Source of the DNA: Synergistetes bacterium HGW-Synergistetes-1
GTDB taxonomy: Bacteria; Synergistota; Synergistia; Synergistales; Synergistaceae
DNA length: 64,000 nucleotides
NCBI GenBank assembly: GCA_002839185.1
Contig: PGXO01000004.1
Location: 186,001 to 250,000 of the forward strand
Direction of reading: 5' to 3'
The notes beneath the pieces are model-generated. The model did not search any database. It had not been told where the DNA came from and saw only the letters and a program-made list of their open reading frames with translations. Of the stretch, positions 43,132-50,521 are shown piece by piece; the first letter of the stretch is position 1; every line of letters starts with the position of its first letter. A program made the position numbers and the translations under genes.

Positions 43132-45024
43132 TTGATAAAAGAACATTGTTTTCTGAAAAGTCTTTTGTCTATTTATCTTAAAGTTGCGTCAAGGAGGAGA
43201 TATGTGCTCTTCCTTGACTTTATTTCACTTGCCCTCGCGGTCTACTTCGGATACGCCCTCAGGCTTACTTTCTTTATTGAAATGGGCTACGCCGGAGAAC
43301 TTGTTCAGACTATTTTCATCTTCTCCGCCTGTATTCTTATCCCCCTCATTTGGGGTGGGGTTTACAAAGTCGTGTGGCCCAGAGCGAGCGTAGAAGAATA
43401 TACGATCCTGCTAAGATGGTATGTTGTAGGCACAGCCATCTTCCTGGTCCTCTTCAAGATAAGCGATGAATTGAGGATCCCCAGATCTTCCCTCTCTATA
43501 CTTATTATCCTCGGTCTCTTCTTTCTTACAACGACTCGAGCTTTCTGGAAGCTTGCATTCGTGACACGCTCCTTAAGAACATGCGAACAAAAGCGGGCAC
43601 TTATTATCGGTGCAGGAGAGGCGGCCACGATGCTTGCAAGGGACCTTATCAGAAACGACACGGATCTTAAACCGATCGGCTTTGTCGACGATAAACCCGA
43701 ATTGAATAACATGTTGCTGGCATCACTTAAGGTGCTTGGAACTACAGAAGATATCCGCAAGATAGTAATAGCCGAGAATGTTACGGTAGCATTAATAGCT
43801 ATTCCCTCCGCGCCGGGCCATAAGATAAAGGAATTTATCGGAACAATGGATGGCCTAAATATTGAAGTCAGGATACTGCCCAGCCTTCTGGATATTGCAG
43901 ACGGAAACGTAAGCGTCAAACTACTCCGTTCTGTTAAACTTGAAGACCTCCTGCGCAGGGAGCCAGTCAAACTGGACAACCCGGAGATAGAAAACCTTAT
44001 CAGGGGCAAACGCGTCCTTGTTACAGGCGCCGGCGGCTCGATCGGATCCGAGATTTGCAGGCAGGTAGCTGCAAAAGGGCCTTCCGAACTGCTTGTTCTT
44101 GGTCACGGAGAGCAGTCCATCTATAACCTGCTTGAATCATTCAGCCAGTCCGGCAACAAAGTGCCTATTGTACCGATAATCGCTGACATAGCGGATAAGG
44201 TCACCCTTGAATCGATATTCAAAAAACACATGCCGCACCTTGTCTTCCACGCCGCTGCCCACAAGCATGTACCGCTGATGGAAGATAACCCAAGGGAGGC
44301 CCTTCGCGTCAATTCTTTCGGGACAAGGACACTTGCGGAAATGGCAGGCAAATACCAGGTGGAGAGAATGGTAATGATATCAACGGACAAGGCGGTCCAC
44401 CCCTCTAGTATAATGGGAGCAACAAAAAGGATAGCCGAGCGGATGCTCTTCTATGTCCAGAAGAGATATCCTGATACATCCTATATGGCAGTACGCTTTG
44501 GCAACGTCCTAGGAAGCCGGGGCAGTGTCATCCCAAAGTTTGAGCAGCAAATCGAAAGGGGAGGCCCTGTCACCGTAACGCACAAAGATATGAAGCGCTA
44601 CTTCATGCTTATCCCTGAGGCAGTAAGCCTTGTGCTCCAGGCCGGAACAATGGGAAGCGGGGGAGAACTTTTCGTCCTTGATATGGGAGAACCCGTAAAC
44701 ATAGCAGAAATGGCCGAGACCCTCATAAGGCTCCACGGTCATGAACCATACAGGGACATCAAAATAGAATTCACAGGTATCCGCCCCGGAGAAAAACTCT
44801 ACGAAGAGCTCTTCTACGATCCGGACCACGTAGGTACAACGTCCAGCGAGAAGATATATCTGAGCAAGTTCTCCCCCGAGAAAGAATCGCTGCTTCCCAG
44901 AGTCGAAAGGCTTTTGGCAGACTCGGCGGAAGCTTCTTTGTCTGAAGCAGAGTTAAAAGCCGCAATATTCCAGCTGGGCGGTAATGGGGAGAATGTGGCG
45001 GCGGAGCCGCCGATAAGGCTATAA
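43132..45024 (+). CDS. pglF: Membrane-bound nucleoside-diphosphate-sugar 4,6-dehydratase (PglF/WbpM/CapD type)
   Basis: Converts UDP-GlcNAc to a 4-keto-6-deoxy sugar, first step to bacillosamine- or QuiNAc-type sugars. About 630 residues. Four hydrophobic helices lie in the first 120 residues, then a CoA-binding-like domain (RALIIGAGEAATMLAR), then the dehydratase (LVTGAGGSIGSEICRQ near 298; MISTDKAVHPSSIMGATKR; GEKLYEEL). TTG 43132 follows AAAGGA by 11 bases; TTG 43111 is an alternative. The last residues (NVAAEPPIRL) are encoded by the first unit of the hairpin array. Confidence 0.9.
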   Translation: MIKEHCFLKSLLSIYLKVASRRRYVLFLDFISLALAVYFGYALRLTFFIEMGYAGELVQTIFIFSACILIPLIWGGVYKVVWPRASVEEYTILLRWYVVGTAIFLVLFKISDELRIPRSSLSILIILGLFFLTTTRAFWKLAFVTRSLRTCEQKRALIIGAGEAATMLARDLIRNDTDLKPIGFVDDKPELNNMLLASLKVLGTTEDIRKIVIAENVTVALIAIPSAPGHKIKEFIGTMDGLNIEVRILPSLLDIADGNVSVKLLRSVKLEDLLRREPVKLDNPEIENLIRGKRVLVTGAGGSIGSEICRQVAAKGPSELLVLGHGEQSIYNLLESFSQSGNKVPIVPIIADIADKVTLESIFKKHMPHLVFHAAAHKHVPLMEDNPREALRVNSFGTRTLAEMAGKYQVERMVMISTDKAVHPSSIMGATKRIAERMLFYVQKRYPDTSYMAVRFGNVLGSRGSVIPKFEQQIERGGPVTVTHKDMKRYFMLIPEAVSLVLQAGTMGSGGELFVLDMGEPVNIAEMAETLIRLHGHEPYRDIKIEFTGIRPGEKLYEELFYDPDHVGTTSSEKIYLSKFSPEKESLLPRVERLLADSAEASLSEAELKAAIFQLGGNGENVAAEPPIRL

Positions 45025-45120
45025 ACATTTGAGAAGTGCCGGTGAAACCGGCGAGAAGTGCGGTTTGAAAAACCGCGGGAAGTGCAGGCGAAGCCTGCGA
45101 GAAGTGTCGGCGAAGCCGAC
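44991..45120 (+). repeat. Hairpin array F1 (GAGAAGTG linker, downstream of pglF)
   Basis: Five units, each a linker (GAGAATGT, GAGAAGT, GAGAAGT, GGGAAGT, GAGAAGT) followed by a hairpin: GGCGGC-GGA-GCCGCC, GCCGGT-GAA-ACCGGC, GCGGTTT-GAA-AAACCGC, GCAGGC-GAA-GCCTGC, GTCGGC-GAA-GCCGAC. Arms differ in every unit yet pair perfectly; four of the five loops are GAA. Unit length is 22-24. The first unit overlaps the pglF coding end. Confidence 0.88.
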
Positions 45121-45140
45121 GGAAGAGATTTAGGGTATTT

Positions 45141-45276
45141 ACAACGCTTATCGTGACGAAGTCACACTTATCGTTGCGAAGCAACCCTTCTCGTCACAAC
45201 GCGACACTTTTCGTCACATAGTGACTCTTCCCAAAGGTTTTAAACAACCCTTCTCGTTGCGAAGCAACACTTCTAA
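45141..45276 (-). repeat. Hairpin array R1 (CACTTCTC linker, upstream of the AlbA_2 gene)
   Basis: Hairpin first, linker after, mostly 20 bases per unit: GTGAC-GAA-GTCAC then ACTTATC; GTTGC-GAA-GCAAC then CCTTCTC; GTCAC-AAC-GCGAC (one mismatch) then ACTTTTC; GTCAC-ATA-GTGAC then TCTTCCC; a gap; then GTTGC-GAA-GCAAC and ACTTCT. The linker is the reverse complement of the F linker, while loops still read GAA or similar on the plus strand. Confidence 0.85.
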
Positions 45277-45315
45277 ACCATTTCCCAGTGGTTTTAAAGG
45301 AGATAAGGATAATTT

Positions 45316-46773
45316 ATGACTCTCGGTTTTGAAAACGAAACACTGGAGTTTAAAAAATCAACCCGCGAACTCAAAGAAGCCATTGTATCTATTTGTGCGA
45401 TTTTGAATAAACATGAGTATGGAGAGTTATATTTTGGTATTAGACCTGACGGTACTCCTGTAGGACAGGATATCAGTGAAAAAACATTGCGTGATATAAG
45501 TGCGGCGATCAACAATTTTATTGTTCCTCAGATTTTTCCGGAGGTTAAAGAAGTAATAATAGATGGCAAATCATGCGTACATGTTAAATTTGAAGGGCAT
45601 AATCCACCATATTTTGCCAATGGTAAGGCTAGAATTCGTGTTGCTGATCAGGATATTTTGATGTCTCCTGAACGAATTGAAGAGTATGTAATGAAAAAAA
45701 ATGACAATACTAACCTTTGGGAGCAACAAGTTTCTGATTACACAGTTGAAAAAGTTGAGGATGTATTACTGGAAAATTATATTGACAGAGCACGTGAAAT
45801 TAAACGCATTGATTTTGATTATTCGGATAAAAAAACAGTTCTGAATAAGCTTTTTCTTACACAGGGAGAATTTTTGCTGAACGCAGCAAAAGTGCTTTTT
45901 TGCGATAGCATCCTTGCAGAATTGCAGATGGCAATTTTTGCCACAAGCGAAAGACTGACATTCAACGATATCCAAAGAAAACATGGAAATATTTTTGAAC
46001 TTGTTGGGGCAGCAGAGTTGTATATCAGAAACAATATGAAGTGGAAAGTTGATTTTGATGGTTCAAGAGAACGCAAGGAAACACCGGAAATACCTATCCA
46101 GGCATTACGAGAAGCACTTATTAATTCATTTTGTCATAAAGACTACAACGCACAGCAGTGTAACGAAGTAGCGATATATAAAGACAGGATAGAAATATAC
46201 AACCCGGGAAAATTCCCTGAGGGATATACTCCTGAAGATTTTATTCTGAGAGATGAGAGACCGGTAAGAAGGAATCCTCTGATAACCCAGATTCTTTATT
46301 ATTCTAAAGATGTTGAGAGCTTCGGGTCGGGATTGAAACGGATCACAAATGCCTGTAAAGAAGCAAATGTAAAAGTGGATTATAAATTGATGAAATCAGG
46401 ATTTGTGGTAGTCTTTCAAAGGGATAAAGATATTATTCCAATGGCACAAGTTGAGGCACAAGTTGAGGCACAAGTTGAGGCACAAGTTGAGGCACAAGTT
46501 GAGGCACAAGTTGAGGCACAAGTTGAGGCACAAGTTGAAATTTTGATAATGAGAGCCTGCCAAAAAACGCCACTTTCTTCTGGAGAAATAGTTATAGCAC
46601 TTGGACACAAACAGCTTAGCGGTAACCTCCGCAAAGCCCTTGTAAAATTGAGAAAAGAAGGATTTCTAGAATTTACTATCAAAGATAAACCCAGGAGTAA
46701 AAGCCAAAAATACAGATTAACCGAAAAAGGCGATAAGCATTTGAGAAGTGCCGGTGAAACCGGCGAGAAGTGA
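45316..46773 (+). CDS. AlbA_2 / HATPase_c_4 putative DNA-binding and ATP-binding regulator
   Basis: 485 residues. N-terminal AlbA_2 (Schlafen-like) domain: [53 protein letters not shown]. Middle helical region, then a GHKL-type ATP-binding domain: [49 protein letters not shown]. After it come eight tandem AQVE repeats, then a winged-helix end ([15 protein letters not shown]). Such proteins are annotated as transcriptional regulators or RecG-like ATPases and occur in variable regions. It is a stranger in a sugar cluster. The final twelve residues and the stop lie in the downstream array. AAAGGAG precedes the ATG. Confidence 0.88.
   Translation: MTLGFENETLEFKKSTRELKEAIVSICAILNKHEYGELYFGIRPDGTPVGQDISEKTLRDISAAINNFIVPQIFPEVKEVIIDGKSCVHVKFEGHNPPYFANGKARIRVADQDILMSPERIEEYVMKKNDNTNLWEQQVSDYTVEKVEDVLLENYIDRAREIKRIDFDYSDKKTVLNKLFLTQGEFLLNAAKVLFCDSILAELQMAIFATSERLTFNDIQRKHGNIFELVGAAELYIRNNMKWKVDFDGSRERKETPEIPIQALREALINSFCHKDYNAQQCNEVAIYKDRIEIYNPGKFPEGYTPEDFILRDERPVRRNPLITQILYYSKDVESFGSGLKRITNACKEANVKVDYKLMKSGFVVVFQRDKDIIPMAQVEAQVEAQVEAQVEAQVEAQVEAQVEAQVEILIMRACQKTPLSSGEIVIALGHKQLSGNLRKALVKLRKEGFLEFTIKDKPRSKSQKYRLTEKGDKHLRSAGETGEK
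46444..46539 (+). repeat. Coding 12-bp tandem repeat (AQVE x 8)
   Basis: Eight nearly identical copies of GCACAAGTTGAG, the last ending GAA. Copy-number change would lengthen the interdomain linker by four residues without breaking the frame. The complementary strand has an accidental open frame made of LCLN repeats. Confidence 0.95.
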
Positions 46774-46947
46774 CGGTGAAACCGTCGAGAAGTGGCGGAC
46801 CAAGTCCGCCGAGAAGTGCGGTTTGAAAACCGCGAGAAGGCGCAAAGCATTTGAGAAGTGCGGCGAAGGGATACCGCGAGAAGTGACGGACTAAGTCCGT
46901 CGAGAAGTGCAGCGTAAACGCTGCGAGAAGAGTCGGCGGAGCCGACG
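46743..46947 (+). repeat. Hairpin array F2 (GAGAAGTG linker, after the AlbA_2 gene)
   Basis: Eight good units plus one degenerate piece: GCCGGT-GAA-ACCGGC; GACGGT-GAA-ACCGTC; GGCGGAC-CAA-GTCCGCC; GCGGTT-TGAA-AACCGC; a short GGCGCAAAGC remnant; GCGG...CCGC (imperfect); GACGGAC-TAA-GTCCGTC; GCAGCG-TAAA-CGCTGC; GTCGGC-GGA-GCCGAC. Linkers are GAGAAGT or GAGAAGA. The AlbA_2 gene's stop TGA is the GTGA of the second unit. Confidence 0.88.
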
Positions 46948-46974
46948 GAATGGTTTCGAAGTATTTAAACAACA

Positions 46975-47056
46975 ACTACTTCTCAACCACTTCTCGTTGC
47001 AAAGCAACCCTTCCCGTCGCGTAGCGACACTTCTCGTGACGAAGTCACACTTCTCC
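46975..47056 (-). repeat. Hairpin array R2 (CACTTCTC linker, before the four-helix-bundle gene)
   Basis: Bare linkers ACTTCTC and CACTTCTC, then GTTGC-AAA-GCAAC, CCTTCCC, GTCGC-GTA-GCGAC, ACTTCTC, GTGAC-GAA-GTCAC, ACTTCTCC. Units are 20 bases. The order GTTGC, GTCGC, GTGAC is a rotation of the order in R3. Confidence 0.85.
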
Positions 47057-47089
47057 ATGGTTTACAAAGTATTTAAAGGAGGTCCACCC

Positions 47090-47452
47090 ATGCCGGACTT
47101 TGGATTTCAGAACCTTGATACTTATCATCTTGCAAAAATGCTTGTTATCGAAACCTATAAAACGACAGATACATTTAGTAACAGTGAGAAATATGGTCTG
47201 TCTCAGCAGATGAACAGAGCAGCAGTGTCAATACCTTCGAATATTGCCGAAGGATATGCAAGAGAAGGAAGTAAGGATAAATGCCATTTTCTTAACATAG
47301 CATACGGATCATTGATGGAACTGGTTTGTCAGTTTGAAATTGCATGGGAATTAGATTTCGTTGAAGAAGAAAAATACCAAGATTTTAAAAATAAAGCTCA
47401 TAAGCTGGCAATCAAGATAAGCAAATTTAGAAACTATTTAAGTAAAAAATAG
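47090..47452 (+). CDS. Four helix bundle protein (S23 / rRNA intervening-sequence family)
   Basis: 120 residues, with the family signature QMNRAAVSIPSNIAEGYARE and ending FRNYLSKK. Relatives are encoded in intervening sequences of 23S rRNA genes in some bacteria and resemble the Avd accessory protein of diversity-generating retroelements; their function is unclear. Here no rRNA gene and no reverse transcriptase is near. A very strong AAAGGAGG lies upstream of the ATG. The gene is bounded by hairpin arrays on both sides (R2 before, F3 after). Confidence 0.9.
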   Translation: MPDFGFQNLDTYHLAKMLVIETYKTTDTFSNSEKYGLSQQMNRAAVSIPSNIAEGYAREGSKDKCHFLNIAYGSLMELVCQFEIAWELDFVEEEKYQDFKNKAHKLAIKISKFRNYLSKK

Positions 47453-47567
47453 AGAAGAGTCGGCGGAGCCGACGAGAAGTGCGGTTTGAAAAACCGCGGG
47501 AAGTGCAGGCAAAGCCTGCGAGAAGTGCTGGCATAGCCAGCGGGAAGAGTCGGCGTAGCCGACGGAA
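47453..47567 (+). repeat. Hairpin array F3 (GAGAAGTG linker)
   Basis: Starts 1 base after the four-helix-bundle stop: GAGAAGA + GTCGGC-GGA-GCCGAC; GAGAAGT + GCGGTTT-GAA-AAACCGC; GGGAAGT + GCAGGC-AAA-GCCTGC; GAGAAGT + GCTGGC-ATA-GCCAGC; GGGAAGA + GTCGGC-GTA-GCCGAC; GGAAGG. Confidence 0.88.
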
Positions 47568-47587
47568 GGATCTAGGGAAGTTACAAC

Positions 47588-47745
47588 GCTTCTCGTGACG
47601 AAGTCACACTTCTCGTTGCGAAGCAACCCTTCTCGTCGCAAAGCGACACTTCCCGAAGGTTTGACGGAGTTACAACGCTTATCGTGACGAAGTCACTCTT
47701 CTCGTTGCAAAGCAACACTTCTCGTCGCATAGCGACACTTCTCGG
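47588..47745 (-). repeat. Hairpin array R3 (CACTTCTC linker, before the sugar transferase)
   Basis: Two rounds of three hairpins in the same order: GTGAC-GAA-GTCAC, GTTGC-GAA-GCAAC, GTCGC-AAA-GCGAC, then after a 30-base gap GTGAC-GAA-GTCAC, GTTGC-AAA-GCAAC, GTCGC-ATA-GCGAC, separated by ACTTCTC-type linkers. Confidence 0.88.
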
Positions 47746-47784
47746 ATCACCATCCACACCAAGACAAGAACGGAGCATGCAACT

Positions 47785-48429
47785 TTGTTATTTATGAGCG
47801 GAGAAAGCTATAAACCAATAAAACGCATAATAGATCTAACTCTCTCAATTGCGGGCCTCGTAGTCTTGTCGCCGGTATTGTTGGTTTTGGCTTTCGCTAT
47901 CAAACTGGACTCTCCCGGTCCTGTTCTTTTCAAGCAAAAACGGGTGGGGATCAACAAGACTCACTTTAATATTTATAAATTCAGGACTATGAGGATGGAT
48001 ACACCTAAGGACACGCCTACACATCTGCTGGAAGATCCGGATAATTACATTACAAAGATGGGGCGTTTTTTGAGGAAGACCAGCCTGGACGAGTTGCCTC
48101 AGATAATTAACATATTGTACGGACAAATGTCTATAATAGGACCCAGACCTGCACTTTGGAATCAGTATGACCTTATTGAGGAACGTGACAAATACCGTGC
48201 AAATGACATAAGACCGGGGCTGACTGGATGGGCCCAGGTAAACGGACGCGATGAACTGCCGATAGAAGTCAAGGCAAAATATGACGGAGAATACGTACAT
48301 AGGATGAGTTTCCTATTTGACCTGAAATGTTTCCTTGGCACGATTGCAGTGGTAATGAACCGCGACGGTCTTGTCGAAGGCGGCACAGGCAAGATGAAAG
48401 ATAAACAGGAGAAACTTAATGACAACTAA
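47785..48429 (+). CDS. Initiating sugar phosphate transferase (PglC/WcaJ-type bacterial sugar transferase)
   Basis: Transfers the first phospho-sugar to undecaprenyl phosphate. 214 residues: one membrane-embedded helix at about 15-36 (LTLSIAGLVVLSPVLLVLAF), then FKQKRVGINKTHFNIYKFRTM, SLDELPQIINILYGQMSIIGP with the catalytic Asp-Glu, and RPGLTGWAQVNGRDELP. The small size fits the PglC class. TTG 47785 has GGAG about 9 bases upstream; ATG 47794 lacks one. Together with the PglF-type enzyme it may start the chain with a bacillosamine-like sugar. Confidence 0.9.
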   Translation: MLFMSGESYKPIKRIIDLTLSIAGLVVLSPVLLVLAFAIKLDSPGPVLFKQKRVGINKTHFNIYKFRTMRMDTPKDTPTHLLEDPDNYITKMGRFLRKTSLDELPQIINILYGQMSIIGPRPALWNQYDLIEERDKYRANDIRPGLTGWAQVNGRDELPIEVKAKYDGEYVHRMSFLFDLKCFLGTIAVVMNRDGLVEGGTGKMKDKQEKLNDN

Positions 48430-49285
48430 GAAAATATTAATAACTGGCGCAAATAGCTATATAGGAATGTCCTTTGAAAATTGGGTCAGCCAATGGCCGG
48501 ATGAGTACAGTGTTGAAACCGTAGACATGCTTGACGGTTCATGGCGTGAAAAGTCATTTGCCGGTTATGATGTTGTTTTTCATGTTGCGGGGATCGCCCA
48601 CGTATCCGCGGACCCGTCGAAAGAAGACCTTTATTACAAGATCAATCGTGATCTTGCCATTGAAACAGCAGAAAAAGCAAAAACCGAAGGTGTCAAACAG
48701 TTTATCTTTATGAGCAGCATGATCGTTTACGGAAAAGACGAACCGGCAGGAAGCCAAAAGGTAATTACCTCAGAAACACAGCCTTCACCCTCTGATTTTT
48801 ATGGCAGGAGCAAGTTTGAGGCAGATCTTTCAATTCAAAAAATGGCTGATGGAAACTTTGCAGTTTCAATAATGAGACCTCCTGTAATATATGGTCCCGA
48901 GTGCAAGGGGAATTTTCCAAGACTTCTGAACCTTGCAAAAAAGACATTTGTCTTTCCAAACATAACCAACTTAAGAAGCATGCTTTATATCGACAACTTT
49001 TGCGAATTTTTGAGGATAGTAATAGATCAGACTAAAACAGGTATATTTTTCCCACAAAACATAGAATATGTATCTACTAAAGATGTGATAGTTGAATACA
49101 GGAAACAGACAGGTAAATCGACTGTACTTCTGCCTTTTCCGGGTTTTATTGTATCTCTTATGTCAGGGATAGATGTCTTTAATAAGGCATTCGGCACAAA
49201 AGTTTATGATAAAAATTTGAGCCAGTTTGACCTGAGCTATAATGTAGTAGATTTTGAAACCGGCATAAAAAGGATGTCTGTTTAA
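48419..49285 (+). CDS. NAD-dependent epimerase/dehydratase (extended SDR)
   Basis: 288 residues. Rossmann start KKILITGANSYIGMSF, VFHVAGIAHV, FIFMSSMIVYG and the catalytic YGRSKFEAD (Tyr and Lys). Members of this group reduce or epimerise nucleotide sugars or lipid-linked sugars after the initiating transferase. The exact product is not determinable. A paralogue with the same layout is at 54900-55769. The ATG overlaps the transferase end. Confidence 0.82.
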   Translation: MTTKKILITGANSYIGMSFENWVSQWPDEYSVETVDMLDGSWREKSFAGYDVVFHVAGIAHVSADPSKEDLYYKINRDLAIETAEKAKTEGVKQFIFMSSMIVYGKDEPAGSQKVITSETQPSPSDFYGRSKFEADLSIQKMADGNFAVSIMRPPVIYGPECKGNFPRLLNLAKKTFVFPNITNLRSMLYIDNFCEFLRIVIDQTKTGIFFPQNIEYVSTKDVIVEYRKQTGKSTVLLPFPGFIVSLMSGIDVFNKAFGTKVYDKNLSQFDLSYNVVDFETGIKRMSV

Positions 49286-50502
49286 TGTCCGGTAAGCATA
49301 TATTGGTCGTATCACAATATTTTTATCCGGAACAGTTTCGTATAAACGACATTTGTTCAGAGTGGGTCAAAAGGGGATATAAGGTTACGGTTTTGACAGG
49401 CATACCCAATTATCCTCAGGGTAAATTTTATAAGGGGTATGGATTTTTTAAAAAAACAAAAGAGCAATATAACGGTATGGAAATAAGAAGGATCCCCTTG
49501 CTTCCAAGAGCTAGAGGTGCTGTCATGATGGCCCTGAATTATTTTTCTTTTGTGGTTTCAGGTTTTTTCTGGTCAATTTTCACCGGTTTGAATGCTGACA
49601 TTGTCTTTATTTACGAAGTCTCTCCCATGACCCAGGCACTGCCGGGAGTATGGTACGCCAAACGAAAGAAAATACCGTGCTTTTTGTACGTAACCGATCT
49701 TTGGCCGGAGAACGTTGAGATAGTTGGTGGAGTAAAAAATAAAGCCATTCTTGGGCTGATTGGAGAGATGGTCGATTATATTTACAAAAGTTGTGATCGG
49801 ATCTTTACTTCATCAGAGAGTTTTGTTAAGGCAATTGTTGACCGTGGAACCGATAGGAATAAGATAGAGTTTTGGCCTCAATATGCTGAAGACTATTACA
49901 AGCCTTTGGAAAATACAGAAGTAATTGTCCCCGAAATTCCTCATGATGATATTATTAATATTATTTTTGCAGGTAACATAGGTGTTGCACAGGGTCTTGG
50001 TATACTTACTGAAACAGCATTGATATTGAAAAACAAGTCAATAAAAGTAAAGTTTAATATCATAGGAGACGGAAGATATAAAGACACTCTTGTTTCAAAA
50101 GTCAAAGAGGTTTCTGTAGAGGATTATTTCAATTTTATTGATAGGCAACCGCCGACAAGGATACCTGATTTCATGGCTTTAAGCGATGCTGCACTTATTT
50201 GTTTGTCAAAAAGCAAGGTTTTTTCTATGACTATTCCGGCAAAAACACAGTCATGTTTAGCTTGTGGGATACCGGTCATTGTTTCAGCTGATGGGGAAGT
50301 GCAAGATATCATTAATAAAGCAAATGCTGGATTATGCAGCTGCGCAGGAGATGCAACTGCTTTAGCTGGTAACATAATAAAATTTGTCCACATGTCTAAT
50401 GAAGAACATAGAATTATGAGACAAAATGCGCTTAACTACTATAATACTGAATTCGCTAAAGAAAAACTGTTAGATAGAATGGATAAATGGTTATCAAAGT
50501 AA
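49285..50502 (+). CDS. Family 4 glycosyltransferase (WbuB-like)
   Basis: 405 residues with a GT-B fold. N-terminus HILVVSQYFYPEQFRINDIC and VLTGIPNYPQGKFYKGYG closely follow WbuB, the putative N-acetyl-L-fucosamine transferase of E. coli O-antigens. IPCFLYVTDLWPENVEIV and the C-terminal nucleotide-sugar site (IPAKTQSCLACGIPVIVSAD) are typical. It starts on the last base of the preceding stop. The following genes make the donor sugar, so the linkage to L-FucNAc fits. Confidence 0.85.
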   Translation: MSGKHILVVSQYFYPEQFRINDICSEWVKRGYKVTVLTGIPNYPQGKFYKGYGFFKKTKEQYNGMEIRRIPLLPRARGAVMMALNYFSFVVSGFFWSIFTGLNADIVFIYEVSPMTQALPGVWYAKRKKIPCFLYVTDLWPENVEIVGGVKNKAILGLIGEMVDYIYKSCDRIFTSSESFVKAIVDRGTDRNKIEFWPQYAEDYYKPLENTEVIVPEIPHDDIINIIFAGNIGVAQGLGILTETALILKNKSIKVKFNIIGDGRYKDTLVSKVKEVSVEDYFNFIDRQPPTRIPDFMALSDAALICLSKSKVFSMTIPAKTQSCLACGIPVIVSADGEVQDIINKANAGLCSCAGDATALAGNIIKFVHMSNEEHRIMRQNALNYYNTEFAKEKLLDRMDKWLSK

Positions 50503-50521
50503 AAAAGGGGTTGAAGAATCA

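Noticed and set aside
46396-46850. Minus-strand open frames with LCLN or STCA repeats opposite the AlbA_2 gene
   Set aside because: They are mirror images of the AQVE coding repeat and have no start signals.
44991-47745. Hairpin arrays as a CRISPR array
   Set aside because: The repeated part is only 7-8 bases, the variable part is self-complementary, and there are no 30-40 base spacers or cas genes.
47438-47778. Minus-strand open frames in array F3/R3 (CDFVT-rich)
   Set aside because: Stop codons are rare in the repeated units, which produces open frames by chance; there is no homology or ribosome site.
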